Under the pieces are notes generated by a model. The model searched no databases, was not told the DNA's origin, and saw only the letters and a list, made by a program, of their open reading frames with translations. The position numbers and the translations under genes are program-made. From Aequorivita todarodis (GTDB taxonomy: Bacteria; Bacteroidota; Bacteroidia; Flavobacteriales; Flavobacteriaceae), in assembly GCF_028561335.1 (NCBI RefSeq), contig NZ_JAQQTG010000006.1, positions 186,317 to 250,316 of the forward strand: a stretch of DNA of 64,000 bases, written 5' to 3'. Positions 35,682 through 44,576 of this stretch are shown here, one piece after another (within the stretch, counting starts at the first letter, position 1; every line of letters begins with the position of its first letter).

Positions 35682-36572
35682 ATGTCAGAAAAATTTTCAG
35701 TAAACGATTCTATTTCAAATTTGTGGGACAAATTAGACAGCTGGCTTGATGCTATTATCCTGAAACTTCCCAACTTCGCCGTCGCCATCATTGTAATGGT
35801 AATTTTCTATTTCGTTGCCAAAGGGTTAAAAAGGTTTTCATATAAAGTCCTTTTTAGAAAGATTGCAGATGAGTCTGTAAAACAAATGATGGCAAAAATA
35901 GTGAAGGCCGTCGTGATTCTTATTGGCTTCTTTGTTGCCCTGGGCGTTATGCAACTGGACAAGGTGCTAACCTCTGTACTTGCCGGTGCGGGTGTGGTTG
36001 GTTTGGCAATCGGTTTGGCATTGCAGGGAACACTTAGCAATACCTTCTCTGGCCTAATGCTTTCCTTTTTGCCAAAAGTGCGCATTGGCGACTTTATTGA
36101 CGCGCAAGGAAAAAGCGGTTACGTAGATGAAATTAACCTTAGGAACGTTACCATTCGCCAAACGGATAATGAATATGTAGTAATCCCCAATTCAATTTTT
36201 ATAGAAAACCCATTTACCAACTACTCGTGGTCCACTCGTTCAAGAGTGGAAGTTAGCTGTGGTGTGGGCTACGAAAGCGATCTTCAAAAAGTAGAAGATT
36301 TGGTAAGGAAAATTATTTCTGAAAATTTTGAACAACAGGAAAACGAAGGCGTGGAATTCTTTTTTACTGAATTTGGAGATAGCTCCATAAATTTTGTGAC
36401 CCGTTTCTGGATCGAGAGCACAAAGCCTAAGCCAAAAATGGAAGCGCGGCATAAATCCATTAAGCTTATCAAAAAGAATTTCGATGAAGCTGGCATCAAC
36501 ATTCCTTTCCCTATCCGCACGTTGGATTTCGGAAAAAACAAGTTGCGGATGGCGCCGAACAAAGACGAATAA
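35682..36572 (+). CDS. Small-conductance mechanosensitive channel, MscS family
   Basis: A 296-residue MscS protein. A membrane helix at about 26-46, a second at about 80-102, and the pore helix region VVGLAIGLALQGTLSNTFSG precede the MscS beta domain (VRIGDFIDAQGKSGYVDEIN, VVIPNSIFIENPFTNYSW) and the C-terminal domain (NFVTRFWIES...INIPFPIRTL). It opens on membrane tension to release solutes in osmotic downshock. It is the first of three MscS-family genes between 35.6 and 44.2 kb. Confidence 0.93.
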   Translation: MSEKFSVNDSISNLWDKLDSWLDAIILKLPNFAVAIIVMVIFYFVAKGLKRFSYKVLFRKIADESVKQMMAKIVKAVVILIGFFVALGVMQLDKVLTSVLAGAGVVGLAIGLALQGTLSNTFSGLMLSFLPKVRIGDFIDAQGKSGYVDEINLRNVTIRQTDNEYVVIPNSIFIENPFTNYSWSTRSRVEVSCGVGYESDLQKVEDLVRKIISENFEQQENEGVEFFFTEFGDSSINFVTRFWIESTKPKPKMEARHKSIKLIKKNFDEAGINIPFPIRTLDFGKNKLRMAPNKDE

Positions 36573-36600
36573 ACACAGTATAAACGTTAATTAATCACAG

Positions 36601-36738
36601 ATGAAAAAACTGCTCAGGATTTTGCTAGCCGGCTGGGGCGCCAAAAAAATTGGCGGCGGAAAATGTGGGTGCATCGGTACCATCGTTGTCTTTATTATTC
36701 TTTATTGGTTGTTGGGCTACGTATTTAAGGTGTTCTAA
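36601..36738 (+). CDS. 45-residue membrane peptide
   Basis: ATG frame encoding MKKLLRILLAGWGAKKIGGG, a CGC motif, then a hydrophobic helix (IGTIVVFIILYWLLGYVF). It sits 28 bases after the MscS stop and could belong to that transcript. The glycine-rich KKIGGGKCGCIG linker followed by a single helix is a pattern seen in small flavobacterial proteins; function unknown. Confidence 0.6.
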   Translation: MKKLLRILLAGWGAKKIGGGKCGCIGTIVVFIILYWLLGYVFKVF

Positions 36739-36799
36739 AAAATCTTCTTTTAACAAAACAATAGCATCCATTAACTAATTTTTTGGTGAGTTGTGCGGT

Positions 36800-36807
36800 T
36801 ATATTTG
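36800..36807 (+). promoter_or_regulatory. -7 box TATATTTG of the OmpA-family gene
   Basis: Exact TAnnTTTG match 27 bases before the start codon; no convincing -33 element at the usual distance. Confidence 0.5.
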
Positions 36808-36834
36808 CACTACAAACCTTTAAAACTTAGTATT

Positions 36835-37677
36835 ATGAAAAAAGTTATTGCACTAACCGCGCTTGCGGGCCTATTTCTTATGGGCTCCTGCGTTTCAAAA
36901 AAGAAGTATGTAGCACTGGAGAATCAATACAATGATACCCGCTCTACCCTATCTAAAACCCAGCTTGAAAAAGAAGAAATCGAGGCCAAATACGCCAAGA
37001 TTGAAGAGCGCGTTGCCAGCTACAATTCAAAAATCCAATCGTTGACTGATAGCAACAACAGTCGTCTTCAGGAAATTGAAGGCGTTGTGGTTTCAGAAAA
37101 TGACAAAGAGAAGATGAGGAAAGCCCTCGCCAATGTAGATCCCCAAGAATTGGCACAGGCAAAGACCCTTAAAGATTCAATGAATCTTATCGTTTCCCAC
37201 AATCTTAAAAAGAACCTGGACAGCAGTTTGGTTGGCGAAGGTGAAGAAGATGACATCGATATTGATATTGATGAAACCGTGGTGATGATTACTATTTCCG
37301 ATAAATTATTGTTCAGTTCGGGAAGTGCTCGTGTTAATCCAAAGGCAAATCCACTTTTAGAGCGTCTTGCCAATGTAATCAACAGCGAACCAGCCTTGGA
37401 AGTAATGGTTGAAGGCCACACCGACAGCCAGACCGTGAAGCCAGGTGCCTACATTAAAGACAACTGGGAGCTGAGCGTGGACCGTTCCACAGCCGTTATC
37501 CGTAAATTACAGAATGATTACGGCGTAGCGCCTGAAAAATTGATTGCCGCGGGACGTAGCAGCTATCACCCACTCACAGAAAACGACACCAAGGAAGGCC
37601 GCGCTACCAATAGAAGAACGCGCATTGTAATCCTGCCCAACCTTGACAAATTTTTGGCCTTGCTTTCTGCCAACTAA
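36835..37677 (+). CDS. OmpA-family lipoprotein
   Basis: A 280-residue protein. Signal sequence ends MGSC with Cys19 as the likely lipidated residue. A coiled-coil region (about 25-95: YVALENQYNDTRSTLSKTQL and onward) precedes an acidic patch (EGEEDDIDIDIDET) and a C-terminal OmpA peptidoglycan-binding domain (about 165-275) with MVEGHTDSQTV and WELSVDRSTAVIRKL. It tethers the outer membrane to peptidoglycan. The start at 36835 is chosen because it begins the signal peptide and lies downstream of the TATATTTG box. Confidence 0.92.
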   Translation: MKKVIALTALAGLFLMGSCVSKKKYVALENQYNDTRSTLSKTQLEKEEIEAKYAKIEERVASYNSKIQSLTDSNNSRLQEIEGVVVSENDKEKMRKALANVDPQELAQAKTLKDSMNLIVSHNLKKNLDSSLVGEGEEDDIDIDIDETVVMITISDKLLFSSGSARVNPKANPLLERLANVINSEPALEVMVEGHTDSQTVKPGAYIKDNWELSVDRSTAVIRKLQNDYGVAPEKLIAAGRSSYHPLTENDTKEGRATNRRTRIVILPNLDKFLALLSAN

Positions 37678-37702
37678 AAAATGAGAGTAAACAACTATGG
37701 TA

Positions 37703-37738
37703 AGAGCGACCTGTTGGATAAACAGGTCGCTCTTTTTT
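37703..37738 (+). terminator. Strong terminator after the OmpA-family gene
   Basis: GAGCGACCTGTT-GGATA-AACAGGTCGCTC stem followed by seven T. Confidence 0.92.
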
Positions 37739-37859
37739 TATTTCCTTATATAATCATTTTACGTTATCCCTCCCATAATAAAGGTTTTGAAAACAGAACT
37801 GCTTGTTTAAGCAATCAAAAAAAAGTTTATCTTTAGTCAAACCAACCTATTGAAAAGAG

Positions 37860-38225
37860 ATGGAAAAAAAACTTCTTTCCGAGTTTTGCGAACTTTATCT
37901 GTATGACACCTATTCCCTGCTGCGTGTTTTTGAGAACCAGCATATCGATTTAGAGAAAAATGATTGGATCAGGTCGAACTATAGAGAACATTTTGGCAAC
38001 AGACCATTCGTCGTAATTGCCGATAGAAGGTACCAGCATACCATCGATCTAAACATTTATAAAAATGGAAAAATGAAGAACAAGAAAGGAATGGCGATTG
38101 TTTCTACTTTGGAAGCGGAAAGGGAAAGAGCTCTTGTGGAACAAAAACTTTTCCCCCATAGTTTTGCTTTTTTTGACACTTTGGAAAATGCGCGTGCCTG
38201 GGCCGAATCATTTTCTTTCAAATAG
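37860..38225 (+). CDS. SpoIIAA/STAS-like small protein
   Basis: A 121-residue protein with alternating strands and helices: FVVIADRRYQHTIDLNIYKN, then KGMAIVSTLEAERERALVEQ, then FAFFDTLENARAWA. The ADRR...D-x-x-IYK and LE-x-A-x-x-WA patterns fit the SpoIIAA-like/STAS-fold proteins common in Flavobacteriia, with a likely relative in this window at 60630-61013. Function unknown; such folds are usually regulatory or ligand-binding. Confidence 0.6.
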   Translation: MEKKLLSEFCELYLYDTYSLLRVFENQHIDLEKNDWIRSNYREHFGNRPFVVIADRRYQHTIDLNIYKNGKMKNKKGMAIVSTLEAERERALVEQKLFPHSFAFFDTLENARAWAESFSFK

Positions 38226-38226
38226 C

Positions 38227-38952
38227 CTATTTTGAAGGTGGCATTGTGGGCCGAACTTCAATCTTGCTTGGCAAAGTGCGCGGATTCATTTTCAATAGAT
38301 CCACAACCAATTTCCCAATATCTTCCTTTTGTATTTTCCAAGCATCCTTGGCATCGGGCTTATTTCCGTTAAAATTAGTAGAAACCGAGCCAGGCATAAT
38401 GGTAGAAACTTTCACGCCGTGATCACGCAGATCGAGCATTGCTGCTTGTGTGAAACCCGTTAGACCGAATTTACTTGCGTTGTAGGCACTTCCCCCTTTA
38501 AAAAAGTTGGTGCCTGCCAAACTGGATATGCTTATAAAATACCCCTTATTTTTCTTTAATTGGTCCACGCTCGCCTTCAAAGAATAAAAGGGCCCTGTGA
38601 GGTTCGTGTCAATAGTTTCCTGCCATTCCTCAATACTGATATCTTCCACCGAACCAAAATGCCCCAAACCGGCATTTGCAATTACTATATCAACCCTTCC
38701 GAATTTATCAATTGCAATTTTTACGGCATGCTGCTGACTTTCATAACTGCGGACGTCTGCCTCCAAACCAATTGCCTGCGCCCTATCGTTTCCGTGGGAA
38801 TTCAATTTTTTGGCCGCTTCCTCAGCCGTTGCTTTTGTCCTTCCGGTTATGGCCACGTTTATGCCCTCCTTGAGCAGTGCTTCGGCTATTCCGTAGCCTA
38901 TTCCTTTTGTACCGCCTGTAATGAGTGCGGATTTGTTTCCTAAATCGTTCAT
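38227..38952 (-). CDS. Short-chain dehydrogenase/reductase
   Basis: A 241-residue classical SDR with all active-site elements: cofactor motif TGGTKGIGYG, NAG in IVIANAGLG, catalytic Ser in SISSLAG and YxxxK in SAYNASKFGL. It resembles 3-oxoacyl-ACP reductase-type (FabG-like) enzymes using NADP(H). The physiological substrate is not evident; it stands alone, convergent with the STAS-like gene. Confidence 0.9.
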   Translation of the reverse strand: MNDLGNKSALITGGTKGIGYGIAEALLKEGINVAITGRTKATAEEAAKKLNSHGNDRAQAIGLEADVRSYESQQHAVKIAIDKFGRVDIVIANAGLGHFGSVEDISIEEWQETIDTNLTGPFYSLKASVDQLKKNKGYFISISSLAGTNFFKGGSAYNASKFGLTGFTQAAMLDLRDHGVKVSTIMPGSVSTNFNGNKPDAKDAWKIQKEDIGKLVVDLLKMNPRTLPSKIEVRPTMPPSK

Positions 38953-39084
38953 AGTTTTTCGTTTTTCCCAAAGTTACCAATTGCGGAAGGGAATGTTATT
39001 AAATTCTGCTTAAATTCTGTAGGATTTCTTCTTCGGAATATATCCTGACAAAATATAACTACCTTTACATTTTATAACAATTCA

Positions 39085-39993
39085 ATGACTGATAAAGAAA
39101 AGCATTCCAAGGAATTTGAGGAAAAATTGAACAAATTCGTTGAGGAGTTAAAGAAATACGTCTCCACTGAAACCGGTGAATGGACGGTGAAGGGATTTAT
39201 AGATGTCTATAAGAATATCTATACCATATCTTCGGATACCAAAATTGTATCAAAAATTTTGGAAATACACCTTTTCCCTGCTATTTTGAAGTTTGCCGAT
39301 AAGGCCGGTTATAAAATAATTCTTGCTGAACATCAAAATTGGTATCCGGATTTAACCTTCATCCATAAAAAAAACGATAGTATAAAGTTTGCATTGGATC
39401 TTAAAACTACCTTCAGAAGAAATAAAAATTCAGCAGGTTTCACTTTAGGCAGTCATGGAGCATATTTTAAAGAAAGGGACAAGGACAAAAATATTCAGTT
39501 TTCTTATAATGAATATACTGGCCATTACTGTCTGGGTGTTATTTACACGAGAATAGATTTTAAAGATGATCTTTCAGACACCCACATTTACCAGGTAAAT
39601 GAACTGAAAGAAAAGTATGATGACGAGCCTGACCCAATTGGAGAGCGAGAGATCACTACGGTAGAAAATCTTAAATCCATTCCTTCGGTCATCAAAGATT
39701 TTGAGTTTTTTGCCGCACCGAAATGGAAAATTGCAAGTGATGCCCGCGGCTCCGGAAATACCGCAAATATAGGATCAATTAAAAATATAAACGACTTAAA
39801 AAACGGTCGAGGTGTGTTTAGCACCCTCGGTGAAGATTGGTTTGACGAATATTGGATCAACTATGGAAAAGTTTCAAAAGTAGTTGATGGCAAAACAGTG
39901 CCAATCACAAATATTTGGGATTTTTTGGAATTTAAAGGAAGAACGGATCTATTTGATAAAGTGGGCAACGGAGCCAAAAAAAGAAAGAAATGA
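39085..39993 (+). CDS. EcoRV-type type II restriction endonuclease
   Basis: A 302-residue protein that aligns by eye with EcoRV. The PD-(D/E)xK core is NWYPDLTF (Asp89) and [10 protein letters not shown] (Asp105, Lys107), matching EcoRV NWYPDFT...AIDIKTTY. Further EcoRV-like blocks follow: [20 protein letters not shown] and [14 protein letters not shown], the last close to the EcoRV recognition/Q-loop region (AGSGNTTNIGSI). It is therefore predicted to recognise GATATC or a close relative. It is longer than EcoRV (245 residues) with an extra C-terminal basic end. It overlaps the methylase gene by four bases (ATGA), with the nuclease first. Confidence 0.9.
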   Translation: MTDKEKHSKEFEEKLNKFVEELKKYVSTETGEWTVKGFIDVYKNIYTISSDTKIVSKILEIHLFPAILKFADKAGYKIILAEHQNWYPDLTFIHKKNDSIKFALDLKTTFRRNKNSAGFTLGSHGAYFKERDKDKNIQFSYNEYTGHYCLGVIYTRIDFKDDLSDTHIYQVNELKEKYDDEPDPIGEREITTVENLKSIPSVIKDFEFFAAPKWKIASDARGSGNTANIGSIKNINDLKNGRGVFSTLGEDWFDEYWINYGKVSKVVDGKTVPITNIWDFLEFKGRTDLFDKVGNGAKKRKK

Positions 39994-40967
39994 AAACATT
40001 TGTACCGCCTATTAAATCGCAGGGAATAAAAACCAAACTTGTACATTGGATTTCTTCAAATGTAAAGGATATTGATTACGAGAGATGGGTTGAACCGTTT
40101 ATGGGAACTGGCGTGGTGGCTTTTAACGTACGGCCACCCAAGGCATTGCTCTGTGATAGCAACCCACATTTAATAAGGTTCTACAAAGCATTGCAGAAAA
40201 AGGAAATAAGCGGTGGTCTGGTAAAATCATTTCTCACAAAAGAAGGCGAAATGTTGCTCAAAACCGAAGGAGCCTATTACTATACCGTACGGGAACGATT
40301 CAACCAGGAAGGCAATCCACTCGATTTTTTATTTTTGAGCCGTTCCTGTTTCAATGGCATGATGCGTTTCAACCAAAAAGGAGGGTTCAACGTACCGTTC
40401 TGTAAAAAACCCAATCGATTTGCGCCAGCTTTGGTTACAAAAATCACAAACCAAGTAGAATATATTTCACAGATTATTGAACAGGGGGATTATGAGTTCA
40501 AACACCAAGATTTTAAAAAAACGCTTTCTGAGTTAAAGAGAGGAGATTTAGTCTATTCAGATCCTCCATATATTGGCAGGCACGTGGATTATTTCGATTC
40601 GTGGTCTGAAGAGGAAGAAATTATTTTAAAACAAGGGTTATCGAAATCCGGCTGTAATTTCATTCTATCTACGTGGCTTAGCAATAGGCACCGCACAAAC
40701 GATTATATTTTCTCAGTTTGGAATGATTGTTATATTGCCACTAAAGAACATTTCTATCACGTTGGAGGCAAAGAAAAAAACAGGAATGCGGTTTATGAAG
40801 CGTTATTGTCAAATATTCCTTTAACGGACAGTATAGGTAATCTGGAAATGAAAGAACGGATTGAAAATAAAAAATCGCAACTGACGTCTGAAAAGTTGGT
40901 TTATCAAACCCCACAGCAATTGCTTTTGGAACTTGAGGAAGAACATAAGAACCACTATAAAAACTGA
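39990..40967 (+). CDS. Adenine-specific DNA methyltransferase, Dam/M.EcoRV type
   Basis: A 325-residue D12-class N6-adenine methylase. The SAM-binding motif is [13 protein letters not shown], the catalytic motif SDPPYIG, and the intervening [20 protein letters not shown] matches the Dam/EcoRV group. It would protect GATATC-type sites against the nuclease encoded just upstream. Translational coupling by ATGA overlap ensures both are made together. Functional-looking; no truncation. Confidence 0.93.
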   Translation: MKTFVPPIKSQGIKTKLVHWISSNVKDIDYERWVEPFMGTGVVAFNVRPPKALLCDSNPHLIRFYKALQKKEISGGLVKSFLTKEGEMLLKTEGAYYYTVRERFNQEGNPLDFLFLSRSCFNGMMRFNQKGGFNVPFCKKPNRFAPALVTKITNQVEYISQIIEQGDYEFKHQDFKKTLSELKRGDLVYSDPPYIGRHVDYFDSWSEEEEIILKQGLSKSGCNFILSTWLSNRHRTNDYIFSVWNDCYIATKEHFYHVGGKEKNRNAVYEALLSNIPLTDSIGNLEMKERIENKKSQLTSEKLVYQTPQQLLLELEEEHKNHYKN

Positions 40968-40987
40968 AATGGTTCAAAAAATGAAAT

Positions 40988-41602
40988 ATGAAATTCATCT
41001 TATTTATATTTTTCACCTTTCTATTCTTCAGTTTTTCTTCAGAAGAAAAGTTTCAGGAACCCTTAGTAAACCTGAAGGACCTTTCTACGGAATTTGTTTA
41101 TGAAATACGCTACGCCACTCCCAACAATTTTATAGGAGAAACCCTGTACGACTGCGCCGAATGCCTACTCCGTCCCGAAGTAGCCGAAGCTCTTTTGCAG
41201 GCCAACCAATACTTTTGTGAAAAAGGCTACCGCATAAAAATTTATGACTGCTATCGCCCGTTGGACGTTCAGAAAAAGATGTGGGCAAAAGTGCCGCGCC
41301 CCACTTATGTGGGCAACCCCTATGGCAATGGATCAGTTCACAATAAGGGCGCAGCGGTGGATATTACTTTGGAAACCTTGGAGGGTTGCTATGTAGAAAT
41401 GGGCAGCGATTATGATTACTTCGGAAGGGAAGCGCATATTGACAACTACAATTTTTCAAAAGAAATACTCGCCAACCGAAAGTTGCTCTTTGAAGGCATG
41501 CGAAAATTCGGTTTCCACACCATCCGTACCGAATGGTGGCATTTCAGCTTCCGAAAAAATTGGAGCTATAAAACCTTGAATGTTCCCCTGCCTTGTGATT
41601 AA
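40988..41602 (+). CDS. D-alanyl-D-alanine dipeptidase (VanX-like, M15D)
   Basis: A 204-residue exported protein (signal-like MKFILFIFFTFLFFSFSS). The M15 zinc motifs SVHNKGAAVD (His, Asp) and RTEWWHF (Glu, His) are present, and YRIKIYDCYRPLDVQKKMW is typical of VanX/DdpX. It hydrolyses D-Ala-D-Ala dipeptide in peptidoglycan recycling. Four additional cysteines (CAEC, CYR and others) may form disulfides. It is 20 bases downstream of the methylase on the same strand, probably a chance neighbour of the acquired R-M pair. Confidence 0.9.
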   Translation: MKFILFIFFTFLFFSFSSEEKFQEPLVNLKDLSTEFVYEIRYATPNNFIGETLYDCAECLLRPEVAEALLQANQYFCEKGYRIKIYDCYRPLDVQKKMWAKVPRPTYVGNPYGNGSVHNKGAAVDITLETLEGCYVEMGSDYDYFGREAHIDNYNFSKEILANRKLLFEGMRKFGFHTIRTEWWHFSFRKNWSYKTLNVPLPCD

Positions 41603-41609
41603 ATAACTT

Positions 41610-42530
41610 TTAGTCGTTTGGAAGTTCTTTCTCGGGATTTCCACTTATCTTAAATGGAATTTCAGGTGTATTCTTATAAAGTTTCAGCTCAACAACATCT
41701 GATGGCAGATTGAAATCATGGGCGGCCAAAGCTTCTTTTACATCTTTAATTATCAGCCCGCGCAAAACTCTGGAAGCTCTTCTGTAATCAACGGTATCTA
41801 CCCAAAAGAAAACTTTTAAATTTACGGTGCTCGCAGCCAGCTCGTCCTCAATTACAAAATTTTCGTGGTCTGCATCCCTGACTATTTCCTCGTGTTTATT
41901 CAAAATGTCTTGGATTACCTTTTTTGCCGCTTCAATATCATCTTCGTAGCCAATCCCCACCGTGAAATCCACTCTGAAAAAACCGTCCGCGGTATAGTTC
42001 TCAACGGGTTTTGTGAGCACATCGCTATTCGGAATATAAATATCGCGGCCATCAAAAGTTTTTATGTGGGAGTACCGAAAGCTGAGTGCCTTTACCTTTC
42101 CAAAAATATTGTCTATTTTAATGGTATCGTCAATATTAAAAGGTCTGTTGAAGGCGAGGATAACTCCTGCCAAAAAGTTCTTCCCAATATCCTGAAAGGC
42201 GAACCCCAAAATAATGGCCCCGCCGCCAACGGCCGTTAGCAGCCCAGCTGCAATGCCGTCCAGACCTGCCACGCGCAGGGCGATCATTATGGTTATTATG
42301 ACCAAGACGATTTTCACCGCCTGGGCCAAAAACCTTGACATTAAGGGGTCTTCAGACTTTTTTTGAAATTGACGCTTGTAGAAGTTGGTCAGCAACTGCG
42401 CCAGCAAAATGCCCAATATTATAACCAAAATGGCCAAAGCAATCCGAGGGAGCACTTTCAGGAATTCTTCGTAATAGGTTTCCAAGGAATTTTGGATTGT
42501 TTCTGTAGGAGACTGTATGAGTATGGGCAT
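41610..42530 (-). CDS. Mechanosensitive channel, MscS family
   Basis: A 306-residue MscS protein. Three membrane segments (about 25-50, 68-90, 95-125) include the pore helix GGGAIILGFAFQDIGKNFLAG, then the beta domain (FNIDDTIKIDNIFGKVKALSF, IYIPNSDVLTKPVENY) and C-terminal domain. It has the DIGKNFLAG signature of the standard small channel group. It converges with the dipeptidase gene. Confidence 0.93.
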   Translation of the reverse strand: MPILIQSPTETIQNSLETYYEEFLKVLPRIALAILVIILGILLAQLLTNFYKRQFQKKSEDPLMSRFLAQAVKIVLVIITIMIALRVAGLDGIAAGLLTAVGGGAIILGFAFQDIGKNFLAGVILAFNRPFNIDDTIKIDNIFGKVKALSFRYSHIKTFDGRDIYIPNSDVLTKPVENYTADGFFRVDFTVGIGYEDDIEAAKKVIQDILNKHEEIVRDADHENFVIEDELAASTVNLKVFFWVDTVDYRRASRVLRGLIIKDVKEALAAHDFNLPSDVVELKLYKNTPEIPFKISGNPEKELPND

Positions 42531-42618
42531 CTATTTTTCTTTTAAAGATAACAATTCTTCACAGAATAATTCTTCCCATAAAATAATCTTAAAGTCTCGT
42601 GGGGCAAGCAGCAACATG

Positions 42619-42626
42619 TATCTTTG
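42619..42626 (+). promoter_or_regulatory. -7 box TATCTTTG
   Basis: Exact TAnnTTTG match. It overlaps the most upstream possible start (TTG at 42624), so translation of the DUF3817 gene should begin downstream, at the TTG at 42642, probably on a very short leader. Confidence 0.5.
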
Positions 42627-42641
42627 CAAAAAAATACTATT

Positions 42642-42920
42642 TTGGAAATTTCAATAAAATCATTTCGATTGATCAGCACCCTGGAGGCTATATCCTTTCT
42701 TGTACTTTTAGGAATTGCAATGCCCTTAAAATATATCTGGCACCTGCCACAAATGGTCCAAATTGTGGGCATGGCACACGGTGTGCTATTTGTGCTCTAC
42801 GTGGGCGGCGCGCTTTATATGTACAAAAAACTAAAGTGGTCCATCAAGGATTTGTTTATTGTTGTAATGTGCTCGGTATTGCCTTTCGGGCCATTTTATG
42901 TTGAACGTAAGTATTTATAA
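42642..42920 (+). CDS. DUF3817 integral membrane protein
   Basis: A 92-residue protein with three membrane segments and the DUF3817 blocks FRLISTLEAISFLVLLGIAM, MAHGVLFVLYVGGAL and LPFGPFYVERKYL. A TTG start at 42642 is inferred because a TATCTTTG promoter box covers the upstream alternative and no ATG exists. Its stop overlaps the next start as TAATG, so the two are coupled. Function unknown. Confidence 0.8.
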   Translation: MEISIKSFRLISTLEAISFLVLLGIAMPLKYIWHLPQMVQIVGMAHGVLFVLYVGGALYMYKKLKWSIKDLFIVVMCSVLPFGPFYVERKYL

Positions 42921-44182
42921 TGGATAGCGAAACAATCCAACATTACAGTTGCTTGTTGCAGGATTACCTTGTTAACGAGGGAATGGCCGCACAATGGGCT
43001 ATATTCCTAAATGTTGTTTTAAACTGCATTATCGTCTTGGTTGCGGTTTTTATTATAGATATTGTTTTTAGAAAAATCATTATTGAATCCTTTAAAGCGT
43101 TCAGCAACAAGACCAAGACCACCTTTGACGATTATCTTGTAAAGAGCAATTTCCCAAAGTTTGTTGCACATCTATTGCCGCTCTGGATTATTTGGTATTT
43201 GCTTCCCATAATTTTTGTGGAATCTCCGTTTGTCACAAATCTTTTACAGATTGCCGCGCAGATTTATTTGATAGTCCTTTGCATCTATATTTTCAGAAGC
43301 ATTTTGCGAAGTACGCGTAATTTTCTTGAGGAAAACGAGCGCTACAAAGACAAGCCGATGGAAAGCTACGTGCAAGTAATGATGATCTTTGCTTGGGGAA
43401 TTGGTATTTTTTGGGCCGTTCAGCTTCTTACGGGTTTTTCGGTCGTTAGCCTAACTACCCTTGGAGCCGCTTCAGCGGTAATACTTTTGATTTTTAAGGA
43501 CACGATCCTTGGTTTTGTGGCGAGCATCCAGGTTTCCGTGAACGATATTGTTCGTATTGGCGATTGGATCACCTTCAGCAAATTCGGCGCCGATGGCCTT
43601 GTAACGGAGATAAACCTTGCAACCGTTCGGGTTCAAAACTGGGACAATACCTACACCACCATCCCCACCTACAGCCTGATTGCGGATTCATTCCAAAACT
43701 GGCGTGGAATGCAGGAAAGCGACGGCAGAAGAATAAAACGGTCCATTTTTATAAAACAGTCTTCCATCAAATTTCTTTCGGGGGAAGATGTGGAGCGATT
43801 GAAAAAAATTCAGTTGATTAAGCCTTATTTGGAGCATCGACAAAGAGATGTTGACAAATTCAACGAGAAAAACGAAATTGACAAAGAATTGCTCATAAAC
43901 GGCAGAAACCAAACAAACCTCGGCGTTTTCCGCTATTATGCCGATGCGTTTTTAAATGAAAACTCAGCCATCAATAAGGATTTGTTCTTAATGGTGCGCC
44001 ATCTGGCTCCTACAGATAAAGGAATTCCTATTGAAATATTCTGCTTTAGCAAAGACAAGCGCTGGGTAAATTATGAACACATCCAGGCCGATATTTTTGA
44101 CCATCTTTTGGCGGCCATCCCCTATTTCGATCTGGAAGTGTTTGAACTGCCCACGGGCAAAGATTTTCATGCCGTTAACTAA
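42920..44182 (+). CDS. Large MscS-family channel (YbdG-like)
   Basis: A 420-residue protein with about five membrane segments. The pore/beta region VVSLTTLGAASAVILLIFKD, NDIVRIGDWITFSKFGADGL and YTTIPTYSLIADSFQNW matches the YbdG/MscM branch of the MscS family, which has longer N- and C-terminal parts than MscS. YbdG-type channels open under milder tension. It is translationally coupled to the DUF3817 gene. Confidence 0.9.
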   Translation: MDSETIQHYSCLLQDYLVNEGMAAQWAIFLNVVLNCIIVLVAVFIIDIVFRKIIIESFKAFSNKTKTTFDDYLVKSNFPKFVAHLLPLWIIWYLLPIIFVESPFVTNLLQIAAQIYLIVLCIYIFRSILRSTRNFLEENERYKDKPMESYVQVMMIFAWGIGIFWAVQLLTGFSVVSLTTLGAASAVILLIFKDTILGFVASIQVSVNDIVRIGDWITFSKFGADGLVTEINLATVRVQNWDNTYTTIPTYSLIADSFQNWRGMQESDGRRIKRSIFIKQSSIKFLSGEDVERLKKIQLIKPYLEHRQRDVDKFNEKNEIDKELLINGRNQTNLGVFRYYADAFLNENSAINKDLFLMVRHLAPTDKGIPIEIFCFSKDKRWVNYEHIQADIFDHLLAAIPYFDLEVFELPTGKDFHAVN

Positions 44183-44184
44183 TT

Positions 44185-44574
44185 TTATTTAGCCAAACGG
44201 TCCTTTACGTATTCCGTTTCTGTTTTTCCGTGCGGCGAAGGATTCCCGGCCTCGTCCAGACTGACCATTATAATCTTGTCTATGCTGATGATTACTTCCC
44301 GTGTCATTTTGTTCCGCACTTCGCAGGCAAGGGTGAGTGACGTTCTTCCAAAGTGGGTAACTTCGAGCCCAATTTCAATAATATCGCCCTTTTTTGCGGA
44401 GCTCCTAAAATTTATTTCACTCATAAACTTGGTAACCGTCCGCGGGTTCTCAAGCTGGATGATGGCGTAAAGCGCTGCTTCCTCGTCAATCCATTCCAAT
44501 AGTCTTCCTCCAAACAGTGTTCCGTTCGGGTTTAGGTCTTCAGGTTTTATCCATTTGCGCGTGTGAAAGTTCAT
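44185..44574 (-). CDS. Acyl-CoA thioesterase, hotdog fold (YciA-like)
   Basis: A 129-residue hotdog protein with LNPNGTLFGGRLLEWIDEEA, the N-G-T-x-F-GG-x-L-x-x-x-D/E motif of the acyl-CoA hydrolase group, and the conserved INFRSSAKKGDIIEI. It cleaves acyl-CoA thioesters. It lies two bases from the DUF72 gene on the same strand and is likely cotranscribed with it. Confidence 0.88.
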   Translation of the reverse strand: MNFHTRKWIKPEDLNPNGTLFGGRLLEWIDEEAALYAIIQLENPRTVTKFMSEINFRSSAKKGDIIEIGLEVTHFGRTSLTLACEVRNKMTREVIISIDKIIMVSLDEAGNPSPHGKTETEYVKDRLAK

Positions 44575-44576
44575 AA

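Noticed and set aside
42624-42641. TTG start of the DUF3817 gene at 42624
   Set aside because: It lies inside a TATCTTTG -7 box, so the transcript should start later.
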